Positions 7,251-15,960 of a stretch of 64,000 bases of DNA are shown here, in pieces. The notes under the pieces were generated by a model that was not told the origin of the DNA, did not search any database, and saw only the letters and a list, made by a program, of their open reading frames with translations. The stretch spans positions 62,001 through 126,000 of the forward strand of contig NZ_JAFCNB010000008.1 of the NCBI RefSeq assembly GCF_017896165.1, written 5' to 3'. The translations under genes were made by a program, and so were the position numbers. The stretch is from Microbispora oryzae (GTDB lineage Bacteria > Actinomycetota > Actinomycetes > Streptosporangiales > Streptosporangiaceae). How positions within the stretch are numbered: the first letter of the stretch is position 1; every line of letters starts with the position of its first letter.

Positions 7251-8431
7251 AGCGGGATCACCTCCACTTCCGTCCCCACGGGCAGTTCCGTCGCGTCCTC
7301 GGGCACCACGGCGAGCGCGTTGGCCCCGGCCAGCGCCGCGAGCTGGTGGGAGCCCTGCCCGCGCACGGGCGTGACGGCGTCGCCGGTCAGCACCGCCCGA
7401 AGGTACGAGCGCCGGCCCGCCGGCGACCGCACCGGCGCGGTGATCGTCGCACGGACGGTCGCGGACGGCCCGTCCGGCAGGCCCTGCATCTTCCGCAGAG
7501 CCGGCCGGACGAACAGAACGAACGACACGAACGATGACACCGGGTTGCCAGGCAACGCGAAGATCGGCACCTGGTCCGGCCCGACCACGCCGAAGCCCTG
7601 CGGCATGCCCGGCTGCATGGCGACCTTCTCGAACGCGACCGTGCCCAGCGGCATGAGGGCCTCCTTCACTGGCTCGTACGCGCCCATGGACACGCCGCCA
7701 CTGGTGATCACGGCGTCCGCCCGGATGAGCTGGGCGTCGAGCCGTTCCATGAACTCCTTGGGGTCGTCGGTCACCGCCCCGGCGCGGAACCCCTCTCCCC
7801 CGGCCTCCCGTACGGCGGCGGCCAGCATGAAGCTGTTGGACTCCCAGATCTGACCGCGGCCGAGCGGGCTGCCCGGCTCGGCCAGCTCGGCGCCGGTCGA
7901 CAGCACCACCACCCGGGGCTTCGGCCGTACCGTGACCCGGCGGCGCCCGACTCCGGCGAGGATGCCGAGCTGGGCCGGGCCGATCATGGTGCCCTCGCGG
8001 AGCACGATCTCCCCGGCCCGCACGTCCTCGCCCGCCCGCCTGATCGCGTTGCCGGGGCCGGCCGGGCGGCCGACGCGCACGCGGGCGGTCCCGCCGTCCG
8101 TCCACTCGACCGGGACGACCGCGTCCGCGCCCGCGGGGACCGGCGCCCCGGTCATGATGCGGGTGACCAGCCCCGGACCGACGGCGTGTACTCCGCCGTC
8201 ACCGGCGGCCACGTCGCCGACGACCGCCAGCGTGACGGGCGCCGCGGCGACGTCCTCGGCCCGTACGGCGTATCCGTCCATGGCCGAGTTGTCGAACGGC
8301 GGGAGCGCGACGGGCGAGGCGACGTCCTCGGCGAGCACGGTGCCGAGGGCGGCCTCGATCTCGACCTCGAGCGGGTCGAGCGGCCGTACCGTCGCGAGGA
8401 TGTCGGCGAGGTGGCGGTCGACGGGCTTCAT
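7247..8431 (-). CDS. moeA: MoeA / gephyrin-like protein (molybdopterin molybdotransferase or divisome protein Glp)
   Basis: This 394-residue protein has the full MoeA fold: N-terminal domain with PPFDNSAMDGYAVR (about 44-57), the MoCF-binding domain with VLSTGAEL and ITSGGVSMG (about 185-245), PGNPVSSFVSF (about 300) and the C-terminal beta domain. MoeA inserts molybdate into adenylylated molybdopterin. In actinobacteria the homologue next to galU and sepX/glpR is Glp, a gephyrin-like divisome protein that binds FtsZ and its membrane receptor. Synteny here favours Glp, while neighbouring mog and moaC favour cofactor synthesis, so a dual role is possible. It starts 4 bases after galU and overlaps moaC by 4. 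Confidence 0.9.
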   Translation of the reverse strand: MKPVDRHLADILATVRPLDPLEVEIEAALGTVLAEDVASPVALPPFDNSAMDGYAVRAEDVAAAPVTLAVVGDVAAGDGGVHAVGPGLVTRIMTGAPVPAGADAVVPVEWTDGGTARVRVGRPAGPGNAIRRAGEDVRAGEIVLREGTMIGPAQLGILAGVGRRRVTVRPKPRVVVLSTGAELAEPGSPLGRGQIWESNSFMLAAAVREAGGEGFRAGAVTDDPKEFMERLDAQLIRADAVITSGGVSMGAYEPVKEALMPLGTVAFEKVAMQPGMPQGFGVVGPDQVPIFALPGNPVSSFVSFVLFVRPALRKMQGLPDGPSATVRATITAPVRSPAGRRSYLRAVLTGDAVTPVRGQGSHQLAALAGANALAVVPEDATELPVGTEVEVIPL

Positions 8432-8435
8432 GTCC

Positions 8436-9341
8436 TTACGACCCGGCCTGGTCGAGGAAGTCGCGCAACCAGGGCAGGAAGTCGGGGGCGAGATCCTCCC
8501 GGTTGGCGGCGAACTGCACCACGGTCTGGAGATATTCGAGCTTGTTGCCGGTGTCGTAGCGGCGGCCGCGGAAGAGGACGCCGTGCACCGGGCCCCCCTC
8601 CTCGGTGCTCATCCCGGCCAGAGTCCGCAGGGCGTCGGTGAGCTGGATCTCGCCGCCGCGTCCCGGCGGCGTCTCCTCCAGCACGGAGAAGACGGCGGGG
8701 TCGATCACATAACGGCCGATGATCGCCCAGTTGGAGGGCGCCTCGTCGGCGGGCGGCTTCTCCACCAGGTCGGTCACCCGGACGACGTCGTCCTCCTCGG
8801 TCGGCTGGATCGCCGCCGCGCCGTACAGGGAGACGTGCTCGCGCGGCACCTCCATCAACGCGATCACGCTGCCGCCGTAGGTGGCCCGTACTTCGATCAT
8901 GCGCTTGAGCAGCGGGTCGCGTGCGTCGATGATGTCGTCACCGAGGAGACAGGCGAACGGCTCGTGGCCGACGTGCTGCTTGGCGCACAGCACGGCGTGG
9001 CCGAGCCCCTTCGGCTCGCCCTGCCGGACGTAGTGCATGGTCGCGAGATCGACCGGCTCCTTCACCTGCGACAGCCGTTCCTCGTCGCCCTTGGCGCGGA
9101 GCGCGTCCTCAAGCTCGTACGCTACGTCGAAGTGATCCTCGATGGACCGCTTGTTGCGTCCGGTCACCATGAGCACGTCGAGCAGGCCGGCGGAGACCGC
9201 CTCCTCGACCACGTACTGGATGGCCGGCTTGTCGACGATCGGCAACATCTCCTTGGGGGTGGCCTTCGTCGCCGGCAGGAATCGAGTGCCGAGACCAGCC
9301 GCGGGGACGACGGCTTTGGTTACAGGATCGAAGTCAGCCAT
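8436..9341 (-). CDS. galU: UTP-glucose-1-phosphate uridylyltransferase
   Basis: This 301-residue enzyme forms UDP-glucose from UTP and glucose-1-phosphate for cell-envelope polysaccharides and glycogen or trehalose metabolism. It carries the nucleotide-binding signature AAGLGTRFLPATKATPKEML at residues about 14-33, GEPKGLGHAVLCA, the metal site LLGDDI and VEKP. It heads a minus-strand run continuing into moeA/glp, moaC and mog. Only 24 bases separate its start from the divergent 5-formyltetrahydrofolate cyclo-ligase, so at least one promoter must overlap coding sequence. Confidence 0.95.
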   Translation of the reverse strand: MADFDPVTKAVVPAAGLGTRFLPATKATPKEMLPIVDKPAIQYVVEEAVSAGLLDVLMVTGRNKRSIEDHFDVAYELEDALRAKGDEERLSQVKEPVDLATMHYVRQGEPKGLGHAVLCAKQHVGHEPFACLLGDDIIDARDPLLKRMIEVRATYGGSVIALMEVPREHVSLYGAAAIQPTEEDDVVRVTDLVEKPPADEAPSNWAIIGRYVIDPAVFSVLEETPPGRGGEIQLTDALRTLAGMSTEEGGPVHGVLFRGRRYDTGNKLEYLQTVVQFAANREDLAPDFLPWLRDFLDQAGS

Positions 9342-9365
9342 GGTTGAACACTAACGGAGCAGGCT

Positions 9366-9941
9366 GTGGACAAAGTGAACCTCCGGCGTCGGATCCTGCG
9401 GAGCCGTGCCGAGCTCGACGAGACCACGCTGAGGGAGTCGTCGGCGGCCGTCCGCGAACTGCTGCTCGACCAGCCGTGGGTCCAGATGGCGGGCCTGGTC
9501 GCCTGCTACTGGTCGTTCGGCGCCGAGCCGTCGACGCACGGACTGATCCTCGCCCTCTGGAAGCACGGCGCGACCGTGATCCTCCCGGTGCAGCGGGCCG
9601 ACGCCGATCTCGACTGGGCGGTGTACGACGGCCCGGACTCGCTCGCCCCCGGGCCGGGGGGATATCTGGAGCCCGTGGACGTCCGCCGGGGCCCGGACGC
9701 GATCAGGACGGCCGCGCTCGTCCTGGTGCCGGCCCTCGCCGTCGACCGGACGACCGGAGTGCGGCTCGGCCGGGGCCGCGGACACTACGACCGCGCGCTG
9801 GCCCGGGTCGGACCGAACGTACCCACGGTGGCGCTGCTGCACGAGGGCGAACTGATCGAGGGCGTCCCCGCCGAGCCGCATGACCAGCCGGTACGCCTCG
9901 CCGTGCAGCCGAGCGGCATCACCCGGTTAGTGCAAATGTGA
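9366..9941 (+). CDS. 5-formyltetrahydrofolate cyclo-ligase
   Basis: This 191-residue enzyme converts 5-formyl-THF to 5,10-methenyl-THF with ATP. The N-terminal basic motif (LRRRILRSRAELD), the mid motif LVLVPALAVDRTTGVRLG and the ATP loop GRGRGHYDRAL (variant of GxGxGYYDR, with His in place of one Tyr) identify the family. GTG 9366 is preceded by GGAGCAGG. The gene is divergent from galU, which is common in actinobacteria. Confidence 0.93.
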   Translation: MDKVNLRRRILRSRAELDETTLRESSAAVRELLLDQPWVQMAGLVACYWSFGAEPSTHGLILALWKHGATVILPVQRADADLDWAVYDGPDSLAPGPGGYLEPVDVRRGPDAIRTAALVLVPALAVDRTTGVRLGRGRGHYDRALARVGPNVPTVALLHEGELIEGVPAEPHDQPVRLAVQPSGITRLVQM

Positions 9942-9973
9942 CAGGATTACGACACTAGCGGCGAAAGGAGCGG

Positions 9974-11479
9974 GTGGGTCTGAACGTCTGGCTGCTCCTG
10001 TCCGCCGCCGTTGTCATCGCGGCCATCGCGTCCGTTCGGATCGCGCACCGCACCGGCCTTCCCAGCCTGCTCATCTACCTCGGTCTCGGTCTGCTGCTCG
10101 GCGAGTCGGGGGTGGGCGGCGTCCAGTTCGAGAACGCCCAGCTGGCCCAGCAGCTCGGTCTCGTCGCGCTCGCCGTCATCCTGGCCGAGGGCGGCCTGAC
10201 CACCAACTGGAGCCACGTCCGCGACGCCGTGCCGTCCGCGCTGGTCCTGGCCACGGCGGGCGTGGCCGTCAGCATCCTGGTCATGGGCGCGGCCGTCCAC
10301 GGCCTGATGGGCTTCGACTGGCGTACGGCGCTGCTGCTCGGTGCGGTGCTCGCGTCGACGGACGCGGCGGCCGTCTTCTCCGTGTTGCGGCGTCTCCCCC
10401 TGCCGCCCCGGATCGCCGGAATCCTGGAGGCCGAGTCGGGATTCAACGACGCCCCGACCGTCATCGTCGTGATGGTGCTGAGCCAGGTGTCCACGGTCAC
10501 GCCCTCCGTGCCGAGCACCCTGCTGGAGACCGTGCTCGAACTGATCGTCGGGGCCGTCGTCGGAGCCGCCGTGGGACCGGCCGGCGCGTACGCGCTGCGC
10601 CGGGTCGCCCTGCCCGCCTCCGGTCTCTACCCGATCGCCGTCCTCGCGCTCGCGCTGGTGGCGTACAGCGGGGCGGCCCTGCTGCATGGCAGCGGCTTCC
10701 TCGCGGTGTACGTCGCGACGTTGATCCTGGGCAACGCCCGGCTTCCCCACCGGGCGGCCACCCGCGGCTTCGCGGAGGGTGCCGCCTGGCTCGCCCAGAT
10801 CGGCCTGTTCGTCATGCTCGGCATGCTCGCGAGCCCGGCCGAACTGCCCGGCGCGATCATTCCGGGCCTGGTCGCGGGCGTGGCCCTGGTGTTGCTCGCC
10901 CGGCCGGCGTCGGTCGCGGTCTCGGCCTTCCTGTCCCGGATCCTGCGGCTCGGCGCGCTCTCCTGGCGCGATCAGGTGTTCCTGTCGTGGGCCGGGCTGC
11001 GCGGCGCCGTGCCCATCGTCCTGGCCACCATCCCCTGGGGCGGCGGGGTCGAGGGCGCCAAGGGACTGTTCAACGACGTCTTCGTCATCGTCATCGTGTT
11101 CACCCTCCTGCAGGGCCCCACCCTGCCGTACCTGGCCCGGGTGCTGGGGGTCTCCGCCGAGGGCGAGGCCCGCGACCTCGACGTGGAGGCGGCGCCCCTG
11201 GAGGAGCTCAAGGCCGACCTGCTGCAGGTGCGCATCCCGCCCGGCTCGCGGATGCAGGGCGTCGAGATCTTCGAGCTTCGGCTGCCTGCCGACACCATGG
11301 TCACCCTCGTCGTACGGGAGGGCCGGTCGTTCGTGCCGTCGCAGACGACGCAGCTCATGGCCGACGACCAGCTGCTCGTGGTCACCACGGCCGCGCAGCG
11401 GGAGACGGTGGAACGCCGGCTGCGCGCGGTGAGCCGGCGCGGCAAGCTGGCCGGTTGGTACGGCGAGCGCGGCGGCTGA
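9974..11479 (+). CDS. Potassium/proton antiporter, CPA1 family with TrkA-C domain
   Basis: This 501-residue integral membrane protein has about 12 hydrophobic segments from residue 5 to 395 and a cytosolic tail with a TrkA-C-like fold (about 415-475, LLQVRIPPGSRMQGVEIFEL). Cation/proton antiporter signatures include AEGGLTTNW (about 73), the ion-binding ASTDAAAVFSVLR (about 127-140) and SGFNDAPTVIVV (about 155-166). It resembles NhaP2/CvrA-type K+/H+ antiporters, and the TrkA-C domain suggests nucleotide control. GTG 9974 follows GAAAGGAG with good spacing. Confidence 0.88.
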   Translation: MGLNVWLLLSAAVVIAAIASVRIAHRTGLPSLLIYLGLGLLLGESGVGGVQFENAQLAQQLGLVALAVILAEGGLTTNWSHVRDAVPSALVLATAGVAVSILVMGAAVHGLMGFDWRTALLLGAVLASTDAAAVFSVLRRLPLPPRIAGILEAESGFNDAPTVIVVMVLSQVSTVTPSVPSTLLETVLELIVGAVVGAAVGPAGAYALRRVALPASGLYPIAVLALALVAYSGAALLHGSGFLAVYVATLILGNARLPHRAATRGFAEGAAWLAQIGLFVMLGMLASPAELPGAIIPGLVAGVALVLLARPASVAVSAFLSRILRLGALSWRDQVFLSWAGLRGAVPIVLATIPWGGGVEGAKGLFNDVFVIVIVFTLLQGPTLPYLARVLGVSAEGEARDLDVEAAPLEELKADLLQVRIPPGSRMQGVEIFELRLPADTMVTLVVREGRSFVPSQTTQLMADDQLLVVTTAAQRETVERRLRAVSRRGKLAGWYGERGG

Positions 11480-11619
11480 TCTCCCGGCCCCACCTGGGGC
11501 GGGACCGCTGTCCGCTTCGCGCGCCCCGTGCAATAAACCGGGCTGGAGTGGCGTTTGGGCTCCTAGATTGCCTACCATTAGCAATCGAACAGGTCGAGTG
11601 CCAGTCTCAGGAGGAGCGA

Positions 11620-11967
11620 GTGCCCACCTACCAGTACGCCTGTACCGCTTGCGGTGAGCAGCTGGAGGCCGTCCAGAAGTTCTCTGACGACCCGCTCACG
11701 GAGTGCCCGGCCTGCCAGGGCAAGCTGCGCAAGGTCTTCTCGGCGGTCGGCATCGTGTTCAAGGGCTCCGGTTTCTACCGCACCGACAGCCGTTCCTCGA
11801 GCTCGTCGACGTCGTCCACCAGCTCGTCGTCGGCCAAGCCGTCGGGTGACTCCGCGAAGAAGGAGCCGGCCGCGGCGTCGAGCTCGTCGTCCTCCCCCAG
11901 CACCTCCACGAGCTCCACGACCACGTCGTCCTCGTCTGGCTCGTCCGGCTCCACCGCCGCGGCCTGA
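11620..11967 (+). CDS. FmdB-family zinc ribbon protein with Ser/Thr-rich tail
   Basis: This 115-residue protein begins MPTYQYACTACGEQLE and carries a second cysteine pair (CPAC), forming the zinc ribbon of the FmdB regulatory family. The VFSAVGIVFKGSGFYRTD segment is also typical. The last 55 residues are low-complexity serine, threonine and alanine, probably disordered. GTG 11620 is preceded by AGGAGGAGCGA. The biochemical role of these proteins is poorly defined. It often precedes the MTA phosphorylase-like gene in actinobacteria, as here. Confidence 0.88.
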   Translation: MPTYQYACTACGEQLEAVQKFSDDPLTECPACQGKLRKVFSAVGIVFKGSGFYRTDSRSSSSSTSSTSSSSAKPSGDSAKKEPAAASSSSSSPSTSTSSTTTSSSSGSSGSTAAA

Positions 11968-12040
11968 CTCGGGTTCACGCCCCGAGGGTTATCCACAGGC
12001 CGCCAACGGGGGCCCGAGACGAGCCGCTAAGGTCAGGCGC

Positions 12041-12847
12041 ATGGTCAATCGCGCAGAGATCGGCGTCATCGGGGGCTCGGGCTTCTACTCCCTTCTCGAC
12101 GACGCCGAGGAGATCGAAGTCGCCACGCCCTACGGGCCGCCCAGCGACACGATCACCGTGGGCCGCGTCGGGGACCGTTCCGTGGCGTTCGTCCCACGGC
12201 ACGGCCGCGACCACGCGTACCCGCCCCATCGCATCCCCTACCGGGCGAACCTGTGGGCGCTGCGGTCACTCGGAGTGCGGCAGGTGCTCGCTCCCAGCGC
12301 CGTCGGATCGCTGCGGCCCGAGCTCGGTCCCGGCACCCTCGTCATCCCCGACCAGCTGGTCGACCGCACCACCGGACGGGCGCAGACCTACTACGACGCG
12401 GGCGGCGCCATCCACGTCTCCTTCGCCGATCCCTACTGCCCCACGGGGCGGAGTGTCAGCGTGGTCGCCGCCCTTGAGAACGGCTGGGAGACCGCCGACA
12501 GCGGCACCCTGGTCGTCGTCGAGGGCCCCCGGTTCTCGACCCGGGCCGAATCGCAGTGGTATCAGGCAGCGGGTTGGTCGATCATCGGCATGACCGGTCA
12601 TCCCGAAGCGGTGCTCGCCCGTGAGCTGGCCCTCTGCTACACCACGCTCGCCCTGGTCACCGATCTCGACGCCGGCGTGGAGGCCGGAGACGGCGTGACC
12701 CACGAGGAGGTCCTCGCCTTCTTCGGCGCCAACGTCGAGCGCATGCGCACGCTCATTCAGGTGATCGTCGAAGCACTGCCCGACGAGCGCCCCTGCCCCT
12801 GCGGCAACGCCCTCGACGGCCTCAAGCTGCCCTTCGACCTCCCGTAG
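12041..12847 (+). CDS. S-methyl-5'-thioadenosine phosphorylase family enzyme
   Basis: This 268-residue purine-nucleoside phosphorylase-fold enzyme probably cleaves methylthioadenosine to adenine and methylthioribose-1-phosphate in methionine salvage. Motifs are IGVIGGSGFYSLL with the phosphate site, VPRHGRDHAYPPHRIPYRAN, SAVGSLRPELGPGTLVIPDQ, VEGPRFSTRAES and IIGMTGHPEAVLAREL. ATG 12041 starts at the conserved N-terminus and GGTCAGG lies upstream. It is followed after 6 bases by the SAF protein gene. Confidence 0.93.
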   Translation: MVNRAEIGVIGGSGFYSLLDDAEEIEVATPYGPPSDTITVGRVGDRSVAFVPRHGRDHAYPPHRIPYRANLWALRSLGVRQVLAPSAVGSLRPELGPGTLVIPDQLVDRTTGRAQTYYDAGGAIHVSFADPYCPTGRSVSVVAALENGWETADSGTLVVVEGPRFSTRAESQWYQAAGWSIIGMTGHPEAVLARELALCYTTLALVTDLDAGVEAGDGVTHEEVLAFFGANVERMRTLIQVIVEALPDERPCPCGNALDGLKLPFDLP

Positions 12848-12853
12848 CCCGCC

Positions 12854-13459
12854 GTGCGAGCCGCGAACCGCATCCTCGCCCGGCACCGCCGCCCGATCGC
12901 CGCGATCCTCGCCGGCCTCGGGGTGGCGTGCGCGCTGCTGTCCGTCCGCCCGCCGGCCGGGGTCGCGGTCCTCGCCGCCGCCCGCGACCTGGCCGGAGGC
13001 CGGCTGTCGGCCCGTGACGTCACGGTCGTACGGCTCCCGCCCGACTCCGTTCCCGACGGGGCGCTGCATCCCGGCTACCCGGTGGCGGGGCGGGTGGCCG
13101 CCGGTCCGATGCGGCGAGGCGAGCCGATCACCGATGTCCGTCTGCTCGGCGGGGAGAGCCTCACCGCGCAGGGTCCCGGGCTCGTCGCCACGCCCGTTCG
13201 CATCGCCGACCCGGACGCCGCCCGGCTCCTTTCCGCCGGCGACGTCATCGACGTGCTGGCCTCCTTCGAGAGCGAGCCGCGCCCGGCGTACCCGGTCGCG
13301 CGGGAGGTGCGGGTGATGACGCGAGTGGCGACGCGGCCGTCGACCGGAGCGGAGGACGCGGGGGCGCTGCTCGTGCTGGCGACCACCTCCGACCAGGCCG
13401 CCCAGCTCGCCCAGGCGCAGTCGCAGGGCCGGCTCTCCGTGGCGATCCACCCACGCTGA
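12854..13459 (+). CDS. SAF-domain membrane-anchored protein (RcpC/CpaB-like)
   Basis: This 201-residue protein has one N-terminal membrane segment (IAAILAGLGVACALL, about 15-30), then a SAF domain (VLAAARDLAGGRLSARDV through PMRRGEPITDVRLL, about 38-95) and an RcpC-like beta region. This architecture is that of CpaB/RcpC, periplasmic components of Flp/Tad pilus assembly. No other pilus genes are in the window, and stand-alone copies beside the MTA phosphorylase gene are usual in actinobacteria, so its role is undefined. GTG 12854 is 6 bases from the upstream stop, suggesting an operon. Confidence 0.75.
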   Translation: MRAANRILARHRRPIAAILAGLGVACALLSVRPPAGVAVLAAARDLAGGRLSARDVTVVRLPPDSVPDGALHPGYPVAGRVAAGPMRRGEPITDVRLLGGESLTAQGPGLVATPVRIADPDAARLLSAGDVIDVLASFESEPRPAYPVAREVRVMTRVATRPSTGAEDAGALLVLATTSDQAAQLAQAQSQGRLSVAIHPR

Positions 13460-13486
13460 CCCCGTCCCACCGGCCGTGGGCGCCTG

Positions 13487-14647
13487 TCAGAGCAGCGAAC
13501 CAAGCTTGGGGTCGTACTCCCAGTGCCACGGCTCGAAGGGGCTGTGATAGGCCCAGTCGGGGTGCATCCAGCCGAACCTCTTGCCGTTCGCCTCCAACCA
13601 GTTGAACTGGATCGAGCGGAATGCCTGCACCCCGCCGCACAGGTCGGCGGCCAGCCCGAGCCCGTGATTGCTCTTGCCGGGAGTGGCGGCGAACCCCGGC
13701 CGTTGGTAATACACGGCCTGCTGGTCGGCGAGGCTGCGGTAGCTGTCGGAGACGCAGATCGGCTTGCCGAACCGCTTCTGGTAGGCGATGTTGAGGTCGG
13801 CGAAGGCGATCGCCGCGTCCGCGCGCAGTTCCTCGCCAGACTGCGGCAGCGGGCACAGAATGCTCTTGGGCAGCAGACCGTTCGGATACTCCCCCGCCAC
13901 GTTGACCCGCGTCGGGTCACAGGCTCCGGCACCCCGGTTGCCCTGGTTGACCTTGACGCCGAGCTTCGTCAGCGCCCGGGTGAGCGACTTGACGAGTGTC
14001 GAGGAGCGCTGACGCAGTTCCGTTATCTGCGCGTCAAGCTGGGCCTCCTGCAGGAGGTTCGCCGCGCGGAGCTCCTGCGCCTGGTTCGCCAGCTGCTGCT
14101 GCTGTCGCAGCGCCTTGGTCGCGTCCTCCAGGACGCTGTTGCGGCCGTCGACCAGGTAGTCCATGTCGCTCATCGCCCGCAGAGCCGTCGTACCGTCGCC
14201 GCCGGCGAGGAAGGGGCTGACTCCGGCCAGGGACGGATCCTGGTACACGGACGAAACGAGATCGGACAGGGGCTTGCGGATCCGGTTGAGCTGCCTGGTG
14301 GCGGACTCGAGCTGGGTCAGCTTGCCCGCCAGCTCGCGCTGTGAGGCGTCGAACTGCTTCTGCCGCGCCTGGAGGACCTTCGTCGCGTCCTCGATGCTCT
14401 TGTACGCCTGCTGGGCCTGGCGGCGCAGCTGGGTCAGCGTGCCGGGCTTGCCCACGTTGCCCGGTTTGGGGGCCGTCGTCGCCCGTGTCTCCGGCACCCG
14501 CTCCGTACCGGTCACCGAGCGCGGCGCGCGGGCCGCGGGGCCGGTGACCTGAGCGGCGGCCGGAGTCATCCCGTACGGCATGGCGCCGGTCAGCGAAGTC
14601 ATCGCCGTGACAACCGCGATCAGACCCGCTGATCGGGGAGTGGGCAC
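13487..14647 (-). CDS. Secreted peptidoglycan D,D-carboxypeptidase, M15B/VanY family
   Basis: This 386-residue secreted protein has a signal peptide (cleavage near residue 32, AAAQV), a long coiled coil rich in Gln and Arg (about 68-235) and a C-terminal VanY/M15 peptidase domain (about 270-386). Zinc and catalytic motifs are visible: SDSYRSLADQQ, SNHGLGLAADL and EPWHWEY. It should trim terminal D-Ala residues or peptidoglycan cross-links. Coiled-coil N-termini of this type usually mediate dimerisation or contact with an ABC-type regulator. GTG 14647 has GGAGG 8 bases upstream. It is convergent with the SAF gene, with only 27 bases between. Confidence 0.9.
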   Translation of the reverse strand: MPTPRSAGLIAVVTAMTSLTGAMPYGMTPAAAQVTGPAARAPRSVTGTERVPETRATTAPKPGNVGKPGTLTQLRRQAQQAYKSIEDATKVLQARQKQFDASQRELAGKLTQLESATRQLNRIRKPLSDLVSSVYQDPSLAGVSPFLAGGDGTTALRAMSDMDYLVDGRNSVLEDATKALRQQQQLANQAQELRAANLLQEAQLDAQITELRQRSSTLVKSLTRALTKLGVKVNQGNRGAGACDPTRVNVAGEYPNGLLPKSILCPLPQSGEELRADAAIAFADLNIAYQKRFGKPICVSDSYRSLADQQAVYYQRPGFAATPGKSNHGLGLAADLCGGVQAFRSIQFNWLEANGKRFGWMHPDWAYHSPFEPWHWEYDPKLGSLL

Positions 14648-14799
14648 GATCGAGGCCTCCGTTTGCGAACTCGTGACCTGGGACAGGGACGCACGTTACT
14701 ACACAGTCAAGACCGTCCGGACCCAGTTCGCCCAAGCGCTATCTCCCGATCACGTCCCTTTCGGGTGTTTCCCAGCCACGATTTCGGCCTGTCACGTCC

Positions 14800-15717
14800 C
14801 TACGACTGAGTGCCCTGGTCCCGGCACAGATCCCAGAGCCCGGCGTCCTTTAAGTCGAAGGAACACACGAGCGCCGGCTCCTGCGCCCCCGGCCGCGCCA
14901 CGGGCGGCTTCGCCGCCGCGCGCCGTGGTGCCGCCATCGGCGCGGGTGCCTCCGGCTGGGAGAGCCTGATCAACCCGCCGTACATCCGGGCGGGCCCGAA
15001 CGGCTCAGGCACCGCAGTAGGCTCCAGCACCCCCGACCCGGCGCCCGGTTCCGCGACCGCGGCCACCCGGCGCGGCGCCACGGCCGCACCGCCCGAGTGG
15101 CCCGTTCCCGTACCCGGTTGTGCGGCTGGTTGCGGAGCCGCACCCGGTTGCGCGGCCGCGGCTGGTTGCGGAGCCGCACCCGGTTGCGCGGCCGCGGCTG
15201 GTTTCGGGGCCGCGGCTGGACCGCCCGTGGCCACCTGACCGGCGAGTGTCACCGTCTCCGCGATGCCGGCGTGCAGCCCGGGGCCGCTCTCCGTCTCCGT
15301 CCCCGGCTCCGAGGCGCGCTCCGGGGCGGGCACGTCATGTCCAACCGGGCGGTCGTCGTCGCGATGGCCGGAGGCCTTCCGCTGGGGATGATTCGTCGTA
15401 GCCGCCCGGCCAGTGGGCACATCCGGCGCAACCTCATAAGGGACGACCGGCCCCACGACCGCCGGCGGCTGGACGAGGGGAGGCTCAGGCAGGGCCGGTT
15501 CCGGAACTTCGACCTCCGGAGCCTCCCGCGCCCCCGGAGCCGGCTTCACCGCACTCCCCCGGGCCATCTCCTCGTAGCCGCTGAACTGGGCCGCCAGCAA
15601 GCCCGAGGCCAGGATCGCGGGTGCGATCATCGCCGCGACAAGCACCATGGGACGTAGCCCGCGCAGATACCTGCGTCGCGTTGTGGTCACGGGCAGTGAG
15701 ATAACCAGGCGGCACAA
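14800..15717 (-). CDS. Single-pass membrane protein with Ala/Pro-rich repeat region, unknown function
   Basis: This 305-residue protein has a basic N-terminus, one membrane helix (MVLVAAMIAPAILASGLLAA, about 24-43) and a long extracytoplasmic Pro/Ala/Glu-rich region. Within it the unit AAAAQPGAAPQP is tandemly repeated, encoded by exact 36-bp DNA repeats at 15125-15196. The C-terminus has two cysteines (LVCSFDLKDAGLWDLCRD) that could pair. I recognise no family. The start is uncertain: TTG 15717, GTG 15690 or ATG 15648 all precede the membrane helix. It may be a wall-spanning or secreted matrix protein. Confidence 0.65.
   Translation of the reverse strand: MCRLVISLPVTTTRRRYLRGLRPMVLVAAMIAPAILASGLLAAQFSGYEEMARGSAVKPAPGAREAPEVEVPEPALPEPPLVQPPAVVGPVVPYEVAPDVPTGRAATTNHPQRKASGHRDDDRPVGHDVPAPERASEPGTETESGPGLHAGIAETVTLAGQVATGGPAAAPKPAAAAQPGAAPQPAAAAQPGAAPQPAAQPGTGTGHSGGAAVAPRRVAAVAEPGAGSGVLEPTAVPEPFGPARMYGGLIRLSQPEAPAPMAAPRRAAAKPPVARPGAQEPALVCSFDLKDAGLWDLCRDQGTQS
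15125..15214. repeat. 36-bp tandem repeat, two exact copies plus partial third
   Basis: Copies occupy 15125-15160 and 15161-15196 and are identical; a degenerate third begins at 15197. The period is a multiple of three, so copy-number change alters protein length without a frameshift. Confidence 0.9.
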
Positions 15718-15850
15718 GCGGAGGCGCGCCGACTTGCCAGGCCTTTACCGCATGCCACCCCGTCGATGACCCCGGCAACCTCGGCCCGACACCCCGTCCA
15801 GAGGCGCGAACCGGGCCAACCTTTCGCTAGGCTTACAAGGCACGTGTGCA

Positions 15851-15923
15851 GCCTCCGTAGCTCAGGGGATAGAGCACCGCTCTCCTAAAGCGGGTGCCGC
15901 AGGTTCGAATCCTGCCGGGGGCA
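15851..15923 (+). tRNA. tRNA-Arg (anticodon CCT)
   Basis: A 73-nt cloverleaf: acceptor GCCTCCG/CGGGGGC, anticodon stem CCGCT/AGCGG with loop CTCCTAA, and T arm GCAGG-TTCGAAT-CCTGC. The full CCA is not encoded (ACC followed by T). Its 3' half is the likely old attachment site of the decayed integrase element that follows. Confidence 0.95.
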
Positions 15924-15960
15924 CCTAGTTGACCTTGTCATCCGCCGCCCGACCTGGGGG

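Noticed and set aside
9947..11584. 545-codon minus-strand open frame
   Set aside because: It is antisense to the antiporter gene, rich in Gln/Gly/Asp/Arg without any motif; the plus-strand frame has clear membrane helices and family motifs.
14648..14810. Possible ydaO/c-di-AMP riboswitch upstream of the peptidoglycan peptidase
   Set aside because: Such switches often precede actinomycete wall hydrolases, but none of the conserved ydaO segments can be recognised here.
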